Assembly (NCBI GenBank): GCA_030527925.1
Contig: JAUMZW010000005.1
Location: 1-64,000, forward strand
From: Streptococcus sp.
GTDB lineage: Bacteria > Bacillota > Bacilli > Lactobacillales > Streptococcaceae
DNA: 64,000 bases
Reading direction: 5' to 3'
The translations under genes were made by a program, and so were the position numbers. Numbering within the stretch: position 1 is the stretch's first letter; each line of letters opens with the position of its first letter. The notes beneath the pieces were generated by a model. It did no database searches. It was not told where the DNA came from and was given only the letters and a program-made list of their open reading frames with translations. Positions 59,501 to 64,000 of this stretch are shown piece after piece.

Positions 59501-59565
59501 ACTGAAGCTGTTATTGACTTTATTTTTCTAATACTATAGACACTTTTCTTTGGATATTTAAACAT
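56545..59565 (-). CDS. Wall-anchored GH16 endo-beta-glucanase with G5 repeats
   Basis: A 1006-residue surface enzyme. A YSIRK signal peptide (YSIRKIKSITASVLIASS) ends near VFA36. A Ser/Asn linker and a beta-sandwich module (about 80-245) follow. The GH16 catalytic domain (about 250-540) has WTLGADF and GEIDIMELVG, with Glu384 as nucleophile and Glu389 as acid/base. A central region leads to two 94-residue G5-type repeats (724-817 and 818-911, ending VDEVVEVG). The sortase motif LPNTG is at 976, then a membrane helix and KKRRRG. The intact EIDIME site suggests beta-1,3- or mixed-linkage glucan; the exact polymer is inferred. AGAAGGAG precedes the ATG. It is encoded just after a sugar PTS that could import the products. 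Confidence 0.93.
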   Translation of the reverse strand: MFKYPKKSVYSIRKIKSITASVLIASSFLVTQSVFADETISSHSESLIDETSNSLTTNQIDNHTSESSPDINNPDSPTESDPILDLNLVSNSSFNSNDYVSSNPNTIRHRDKDKGNYFLNIEGDIVAKTKDSTTNDFLLFDINTEKGKSYTATADVYIAVPDGVVPSGAFFDIKSISQNGSQVTIPGGKSVEEMKDSIGKWSRQSISFVAVDNKTSLGLIKWDENPNSESTINTNVYLDNLKVTDNTKYSIVWQDNFSGKVLDQNVWGYELGNIRGNEQEHYSSSSDNISLKDGNLVLKVTDRPKEDQYRNTERLGNNARLVKYNSGSVRTHGKKEFLYGRIEAKAKLPKGKGVFPAFWTLGADFPIDGRIDGKQGYGWPSTGEIDIMELVGSPTNQRTEMGEQGHYGNSNRISYGTPHFYYSKSKDGDKDGTYAPTRVGGNLTLSEDFYDKYHIFGINWTKDKLEWYVDDVVFRSIEFDKLDKGRREAIKLAFNRPHYIQFNLAAGGNWSGDAGDFLAKDGTEFKIDWVRWLQSDEQKTQMEDYYKQQPSIEGIKDVTFVEGTIPDLLDGVKTNSNEHHVEFSIDNEYMFINSGASDGRNEVKNIILNSSEKNKLSELKPGVYNLYYSAIPLGDKLSENLSPTQRVTRKSVLLTVLPNTLSAHIGDKLSQVNLPDGFFWENPEQIFTEDNTYKAIFINPNDNKTDFQKRRKVYINLPVIGLPVSQVTPTEGAKAVYVNKPELVLSRESIAYKTIEQVNPNLPKGERYVQVKGELGERLLLKEVVKVGDNVISSQDLPSLVTKEAVDEVVEVGTQEVVSQVTPTGGAKAVYVNKPELVLSRESIAYKTIEQVNPNLPKGERYVQVKGELGERLLVKEVVKVGDNVISSQDLPSLVTKEAVDEVVEVGSREVLAGTDGTISTNTHSYQSSFLPSQLGKEITPSKDSKESMRQDKGVSTEVEMPIYSRMERYHSSDSLPNTGEEGSSLFFVGMSLLGLGMVSKKRRRG
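56833..57396 (-). repeat. Two tandem 282-bp repeats encoding G5-type domains
   Basis: Units 57115-57396 and 56833-57114 are almost identical in DNA (a few substitutions, e.g. CTC/CCC near 57372/57090 and AAC/ACC near 57224/56942). Exact in-frame length (94 codons) and near-identity point to a recent duplication that could expand or contract by recombination. Confidence 0.9.
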
Positions 59566-59588
59566 ATATAACTCCTTCTAATAACAAT

Positions 59589-59629
59589 AAAAAGTATCTT
59601 ATGAAAATTATAAAAATAAGATACTTTTT
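59589..59629 (-). terminator. Terminator between the PTS operon and the GH16 gene
   Basis: AAAAAGTATCTTAT pairs with ATAAGATACTTTTT around a 13-base loop; TTTTTATTG follows on the minus strand. Only 23 bases separate it from the GH16 start, leaving no room for a normal promoter after it. Confidence 0.85.
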
Positions 59630-59652
59630 TAAACTAATAAAATTTATTATGA

Positions 59653-61005
59653 TTAAGCGTTTTGTTTATCAGCCATCTTAATAAATGGAATATAAACAAG
59701 TGTTCCTACAAGAAGACAAACTAATGAAAGAATAATAGCTCTCCAATCAAATGCTGTTGAGAAGAAACCATATAAAACAGGTGGCATTACCCAAGTTACA
59801 TTTTGTGTTACAGGTGAAACTAGGCCTAATGAAGTAGCTAGATAAGATACTATAGCCATTAAACAAGGACCTACAATGTAAGGGATAAATAAAATTGGAT
59901 TTAATACAACAGGTAGACCATAATTAACTGGTTCCCCAATATTAAACAATACTGGTGCTAAGCCAAGTTTTGCTACTTCACGATAATGACTATTTCGAGA
60001 TTGTAATAAAATCGCAATAACTAAGGCTAATCCATCAAACCAAACAAATGCTCCAAAAGAACCACTATTCCATAGATATGGAATGGCTTGACCATTTTGA
60101 TATGCTTCAAGATTGGCAAGCATCGCTACTCCAAACAACCCTTCCATAATAGGGGCAAGTACATTACCGCCATGAAGTCCAAAGAACCAAAATAGTTTGT
60201 TTAATAAAACCAATAAAATAACAGCAAAGAAGCTTTGAGATAAACCTAAAAGTGGTAATTGTAATACTTTATAAATCCACTCAATAAATACATCGTGACT
60301 AATACTATTAAAGACATATGTAAAGATTCCTACAACATACATTGCTAAAAATCCAGGAATAATTGACATGAACGGTTTCATTATTGCTGGTGGAACTGAA
60401 TCTGGCAACTTAATAACCCATTTTTTATTCATTGCTTTACAGAAAATAATAGATGCAACAAAACCAACAAATATAGCTGTAAAATAACCTCTAGCATTAA
60501 TCTGTGCACCTGATAAGGCACCACCAATCGTTACAGACAAATCATGACCAGACACCTTTAAGCCATCTACTCCTTCAACTAGCTTAGCTAGTCCAGAACC
60601 AAGTTTATCTGGCAATGTAAAGGTTTTAGTAATACTATTATCAATAGAAATTACAAATGATGCTAAAGCTACCAAACCTGATGATGTTGTATCTGACTTA
60701 TAAATTTTAGCAATATTAACACCTAAACAGAAAATAAACAATAATGAAACAATAGGAATACTTCCTTTAAAAATCAAACTATTGATATCTACTAGCCATT
60801 GGAATGTTTTTGTAATTTGTGTTAAATGAAATTGATCTGGTAAATCAACCAAAAATGCATTAATTAAAAGTGCTACTGAACCTGTCATAATAACAGGCAT
60901 AGTACCAACAAACGAATCTCTCAAAGCTACTAAAAACTTTTGATTACCAATTTTAGCAGCAATTGGAGTTAACTTTTCTTGTAAAATATCTAACCTAGAA
61001 ACCAT
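59653..61005 (-). CDS. PTS EIIC, lactose/cellobiose family (second permease)
   Basis: A 450-residue membrane channel of the Lac family. IAAKIGNQKFLVALRDSFVGTM, IKLPDSVPPAIMKPF, FFGLHGGNVLAPIMEG and NIGEPVNYGLPVVLNPILFIPYI are the usual signatures, the last being the substrate loop. It has no EIIB domain of its own. It lies nine bases after the EIIA gene. Cellobiose, laminaribiose or a related beta-glucoside is likely given the adjacent glucanase. Confidence 0.93.
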   Translation of the reverse strand: MVSRLDILQEKLTPIAAKIGNQKFLVALRDSFVGTMPVIMTGSVALLINAFLVDLPDQFHLTQITKTFQWLVDINSLIFKGSIPIVSLLFIFCLGVNIAKIYKSDTTSSGLVALASFVISIDNSITKTFTLPDKLGSGLAKLVEGVDGLKVSGHDLSVTIGGALSGAQINARGYFTAIFVGFVASIIFCKAMNKKWVIKLPDSVPPAIMKPFMSIIPGFLAMYVVGIFTYVFNSISHDVFIEWIYKVLQLPLLGLSQSFFAVILLVLLNKLFWFFGLHGGNVLAPIMEGLFGVAMLANLEAYQNGQAIPYLWNSGSFGAFVWFDGLALVIAILLQSRNSHYREVAKLGLAPVLFNIGEPVNYGLPVVLNPILFIPYIVGPCLMAIVSYLATSLGLVSPVTQNVTWVMPPVLYGFFSTAFDWRAIILSLVCLLVGTLVYIPFIKMADKQNA

Positions 61006-61013
61006 ATTTCTAC

Positions 61014-61340
61014 CTAATCATCTTTATTTTTTAATTCTTTATAGACATCAACCAGTTCTTTTGCCAAATCGACAAAACAAATAGATGTCATCAAATGATC
61101 TTGACCATGAACCATTAACAAGCCTACTTTAGTCCCACTGCCATTTGCCTCTTGAGTAAGCATATCAGTTTGGGAATGGTGGGCAAGATTTAGTGACTCT
61201 TGTGCTTCTTTCAACTTATCATCTGCTAAATCAAATTTTCCTAATTTAGCAGCCGCAATGGCTTCCATAGCACAGGATTTAGCTTCACCACCATACATAA
61301 TAAGTGACATAATGGTTTGTAATTCTTCTTCCTTATACAC
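61014..61340 (-). CDS. PTS EIIA, lactose/cellobiose family
   Basis: A 108-residue EIIA (IMSLIMYGGEAKSCAMEAIA; phospho-histidine segment [26 protein letters not shown]). Similar in layout to LacF in this window but clearly diverged. Between EIIB and EIIC genes of the same operon. Confidence 0.95.
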   Translation of the reverse strand: MYKEEELQTIMSLIMYGGEAKSCAMEAIAAAKLGKFDLADDKLKEAQESLNLAHHSQTDMLTQEANGSGTKVGLLMVHGQDHLMTSICFVDLAKELVDVYKELKNKDD

Positions 61341-61352
61341 TCTAAACTCCTT

Positions 61353-61667
61353 CTAAGAACTGAGTCGTTCTGCTAACTCTAATACCTTAGGGCCGTTCAT
61401 CATGCCATAATCAGACATTGGAATCGAATCTACAGGAATACCCTTATCTGCAACTTTTTCCTTAAATTGATCAAGCATAAATCGAACTTGAGGACCTAAA
61501 AGTAAAACATCGATTTTTCGACTATCTAAAATATCATCTGCCTCTGTTGCAGAAACTGCAAAAATTTCTCTCTCTAGGCCCTGTTCTTCTGCTGCTTTTT
61601 GCATCTTAGTAACTAATAAGCTCGTGCTCATTCCAGCTGCACATACTAACATAATTGTTTTTGTCAT
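61353..61667 (-). CDS. PTS EIIB, lactose/cellobiose family
   Basis: A 104-residue EIIB with the phosphocysteine loop MLVCAAGMSTSLLVTKMQKA and LLGPQVRFMLDQF. The only EIIB in an operon with two EIIC genes, so it may serve both. Confidence 0.95.
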   Translation of the reverse strand: MTKTIMLVCAAGMSTSLLVTKMQKAAEEQGLEREIFAVSATEADDILDSRKIDVLLLGPQVRFMLDQFKEKVADKGIPVDSIPMSDYGMMNGPKVLELAERLSS

Positions 61668-61678
61668 TTTAAACCTCC

Positions 61679-62575
61679 CTAACGATTAATTGAACGTGCT
61701 ACTCGTGATACCGTATGACGAATCCCTCTAATAGCTTTACTCATTGCAAAAATATTTTCAACTGGTGCAACTCCGCCGTAACCTGCATCTCCAATATGTT
61801 GAATGTCTACACCACAAATTTTATTTCGAATTGCAATATCTCTTATCATATCTGGATCAGAACTTTCCTGACTAGTACCAATTGCACTTAAAACTAAACC
61901 ATTTCTTTGATGGACAAATTGGACAATATCCTTAAGTTCAGCATCAGAAAAACCTGGAACTGTACCAACAGCAGGAACTAAAATAATATCTGCTCCAGCT
62001 TCTAAAAAGGAAATAACCGTCTGTTCATCAATTAAGGCTTCATTTACACCCGCACCATGCATCTTTCCAGCAATAATAAGACCACTAAAATGTTTTTTTG
62101 CTAATGCAACTGTTTCTACAATAGCCTTGTTACTAACACCAGTTCCTGGATTTCCTGTTAAACAGATAAAATCAAATCCCAACTCTTCTACACGTTTAAA
62201 TGTCTCCTCACTAGCTTGGCGACCTTTGGAAATCTGTTCTTTATCTTCTAACATTTCAGCTTGTAGATCAACAGGTTCCAAATTAACACCAATAGGAACT
62301 CCTACTAATTTATGTAAACGACTCACTATCTCCTCTGTTGGAGCATCCAAGCCACAAATTCGTGATTCAAAAACATCAACAACATTTAAGAGAATTAAAT
62401 CTGCTCCAAACGCTTTTGCAATTTCAGCATTTGTAACATCTCCAATAAAAGTTTCTCTAGTTGCAACATTTTCAGATAATACAACACGCCCTTCACTGGC
62501 CTTAATACTATTTTTTAATTCTTCAGAAGACATTGCCAATATCTCTGAACTATTAGCACTAATTAAACGTTTCAT
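61679..62575 (-). CDS. TIM-barrel protein of a PTS-associated family (DUF7916-like)
   Basis: A 298-residue cytosolic protein. Repeated beta-alpha units (LSENVATRETFIGDVTNAEI, ADLILLNVVDVFESR, FICLTGNPGTGV, LIIAGKMHGAGV, ADIILVPAVGTVPGFSD, VDIQHIGDAGYGG) make a TIM barrel, loosely like phosphoenolpyruvate-mutase or tagatose/ThiG-like barrels. I recall homologues next to beta-glucoside PTS genes, but no activity is known to me. Lying between the first EIIC and EIIB genes (10-12 base gaps), it is obligatorily co-expressed with the PTS. A role in handling the phosphorylated product is an inference. Confidence 0.7.
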   Translation of the reverse strand: MKRLISANSSEILAMSSEELKNSIKASEGRVVLSENVATRETFIGDVTNAEIAKAFGADLILLNVVDVFESRICGLDAPTEEIVSRLHKLVGVPIGVNLEPVDLQAEMLEDKEQISKGRQASEETFKRVEELGFDFICLTGNPGTGVSNKAIVETVALAKKHFSGLIIAGKMHGAGVNEALIDEQTVISFLEAGADIILVPAVGTVPGFSDAELKDIVQFVHQRNGLVLSAIGTSQESSDPDMIRDIAIRNKICGVDIQHIGDAGYGGVAPVENIFAMSKAIRGIRHTVSRVARSINR

Positions 62576-62586
62576 TCAACTAACCT

Positions 62587-63849
62587 CTATTTTTCTTGTT
62601 CTTTATAACGTTTTTCTAAAGTTAATACGAAAGGAAGATATAACAAAACGTCTAATACAATTAAAATGAATTGAAGAATAGATGCATTAATACTACCTGT
62701 CGCAAAGAAGCCACTTATAATAGGTGGAGTTGTCCAACCTGGATCAGCATAAGTTAAAGGAACGATACCAGAGGACATTGCTAACCAAGATATAATCAGA
62801 TTCATAGCAGGTGCTAAAACAAAGGGAATAAATAACAGTACATTTAATACAACAGGTACTCCAAACATTGTTGGTTCATTTATATTAAATAAACCAGGGG
62901 TAACTGTAATAGGTGCTAGAGCTTTCATTTGAGCACTGGCTTTTTTCTTTCTAACAATATAAGCAATAGCAAGAACTAATCCAATAGTCGCACCACCACC
63001 ACCAATGAAAACAAAATTATCCATAAAGACATTTGTAAAAATATTAGGTAACTTTTCTCCAGCCTGATGTGCGACACGGTTAGCATCAAGGTTTGCAATC
63101 CATATTGGTTTTACGATACTATTTGCGATATTACCACCGTGTAATCCAACAAACCATAGTAAGCTATTAATAATAACAAGGAAAAATAAACCAATGATAT
63201 TATTTCCAATTAAACCAAGCGGAACTCCTAATACAACTTGTGCAACCTCATGTAGATTAGGAAGATGTGTTGCATCTAATAGAGCATAGATAAATAACCA
63301 CAATGAAATGATAACTGCCCCAGGTATAATGGCACTAAAACTTTTTGAAACAGCAGGTGGAACACCATCTGGCATTTTAATTTGAATATCGTGATTGATA
63401 AACCATTGGTATATATAACCGTTAATCAATCCCAATACCATAGCAATAAATAAACCTTTAGAAGCCATATAGGCTGTAGGTAATCCTTCTCCTACTTTAT
63501 TCGCTATAAACGGTGTAACTGCTATAAAAGCAGATAAATTGATGATTCCTGCTGCAATACCATCCACCTTATATTGTCTAGCCAAACTATAAGAAATACC
63601 AAAACTAGACACAATACCAATTAAACCAAAACTACTATTAACGCCTTTCCATAAATAGCCTGCAACACCAATTTTTCCTAAATAAGCTTCCCAACCTGGT
63701 ATAGGAAATGCTGCAATAATCATCATAATTGAACCAACGATGATTAAAGGGATAGAATACGTGATACCATCTCGAATAGCAACTAAAAACCTATTATTAC
63801 CAAGCTTCATTGCCACAGGAAGTAATTTTTCTTGAAGAAATTTATCCAT
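62587..63849 (-). CDS. PTS EIIC, lactose/cellobiose family (first permease)
   Basis: A 420-residue membrane channel. VAMKLGNNRFLVAIRDGITYS, IKMPDGVPPAVSKSF, FVGLHGGNIANSIV and FNINEPTMFGVPVVLNVLLFIPF are diagnostic. First gene of the operon behind a promoter and a cre site. AAGGAG precedes ATG 63849. It is diverged from the second EIIC of the operon, so the two are paralogues and not a recent duplication. Confidence 0.93.
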   Translation of the reverse strand: MDKFLQEKLLPVAMKLGNNRFLVAIRDGITYSIPLIIVGSIMMIIAAFPIPGWEAYLGKIGVAGYLWKGVNSSFGLIGIVSSFGISYSLARQYKVDGIAAGIINLSAFIAVTPFIANKVGEGLPTAYMASKGLFIAMVLGLINGYIYQWFINHDIQIKMPDGVPPAVSKSFSAIIPGAVIISLWLFIYALLDATHLPNLHEVAQVVLGVPLGLIGNNIIGLFFLVIINSLLWFVGLHGGNIANSIVKPIWIANLDANRVAHQAGEKLPNIFTNVFMDNFVFIGGGGATIGLVLAIAYIVRKKKASAQMKALAPITVTPGLFNINEPTMFGVPVVLNVLLFIPFVLAPAMNLIISWLAMSSGIVPLTYADPGWTTPPIISGFFATGSINASILQFILIVLDVLLYLPFVLTLEKRYKEQEK

Positions 63850-63889
63850 GACTAACTCCTTTTTTTATTGTTAAATCAAAATATATGTT

Positions 63890-63948
63890 TTTAAGCGCTT
63901 ACATTATATCTTTAGTTATATTTTATTATTTATTATTACCTATGTCAA
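63890..63948 (-). promoter_or_regulatory. Promoter and CcpA cre site of the beta-glucoside PTS operon
   Basis: Minus strand: -35 TTGACA (63943-63948), 17 bases, -10 TAAAAT (63920-63925). ATGTAAGCGCTTAAA (63890-63904) matches the cre consensus WTGNAANCGNWNNCW except at the penultimate base, and lies downstream of the -10, where CcpA would block elongation. Confidence 0.75.
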
Positions 63949-64000
63949 TATATATTGTTTTCTTTTTAATTATTTTTTATAATTAATTTAACTATTTTAG

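Noticed and set aside
62127-62669. 180-codon plus-strand frame opposite the TIM-barrel gene
   Set aside because: Fully antisense to a well-conserved coding frame and without ribosome site or promoter.

Overview
The window reads as chromosome of a low-GC streptococcus. Signs of this are a complete lacABCD tagatose pathway with lacTFEG and lacX, CoiA preceded by a ComX-type box, a YSIRK/LPXTG surface protein, AGGAGG-type ribosome binding sites, and neighbourhoods such as coiA-pepF-methyltransferase-prsA-alaS and xseA-xseB-ispA-tlyA-argR-recN. The content fits the pyogenic group (agalactiae/uberis/parauberis-like). I do not assign a species.

Layout. 0-8.4 kb: a cupin regulator with an EamA-type exporter, a GlsB-like stress protein next to a decayed amaP, folD, an amino-acid ABC transporter, a decayed CPBP protease gene, and two small regulator/membrane-protein pairs (XRE-DUF3169 and PadR-DUF2812). 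8.4-21.5 kb: housekeeping genes: T-box-controlled alaS, prsA, an O-methyltransferase, an OFA-type transporter, a GNAT-HAD fusion, pepF, coiA, msrB, lepA and ndk. 21.6-23.7 kb: xpt-pbuX behind a guanine riboswitch. 23.9-26.2 kb: an accessory scar made of an IS30 transposase tail, a dead MobV relaxase with its pMV158-type oriT, a small secreted peptide coupled to a membrane peptide, and several frameshifted fragments. 26.3-31 kb: methionine synthesis (a homocysteine methyltransferase/MTHFR fusion and metE) and hup. 31-39 kb: ypmS, a lipase-like gene and degV, then recN-argR-tlyA-ispA-xseBA. 39-49 kb: a nucleoside phosphorylase and the lactose regulon. 49-52 kb: a MarR/DUF2316/MFS/DUF4811 cassette whose transporter is frameshifted. 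52-55 kb: a compatible-solute (OpuC-like) ABC transporter. 55-64 kb: a secreted class B acid phosphatase and a beta-glucan locus consisting of a wall-anchored GH16 glucanase and a Lac/cellobiose-family PTS.

How the genes work together. LacEF import lactose as lactose-6-phosphate, LacG splits it, and LacABCD take galactose-6-phosphate to triose phosphates. LacR controls the divergent promoter. A second, cre-overlapped promoter with a RAT/terminator switch read by LacT controls lacTFEGX. At the right end the GH16 enzyme probably cuts extracellular beta-glucan, and the neighbouring PTS (two EIIC, one EIIB, one EIIA, plus a TIM-barrel protein) is placed to import the products behind its own promoter and cre site.

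Most original points: the mobilizable-plasmid scar with a recognisable oriT; a TTG-coupled secreted/membrane peptide pair beside a repeated promoter motif; a ComX box embedded in the T-tract of the msrB terminator; a 37-bp perfect palindrome upstream of metE; and three genes broken by single-base changes in homopolymers. Start codons were moved from the longest open frame where a ribosome binding site clearly supports a shorter protein. All assignments come from reading the sequence; no database was searched.
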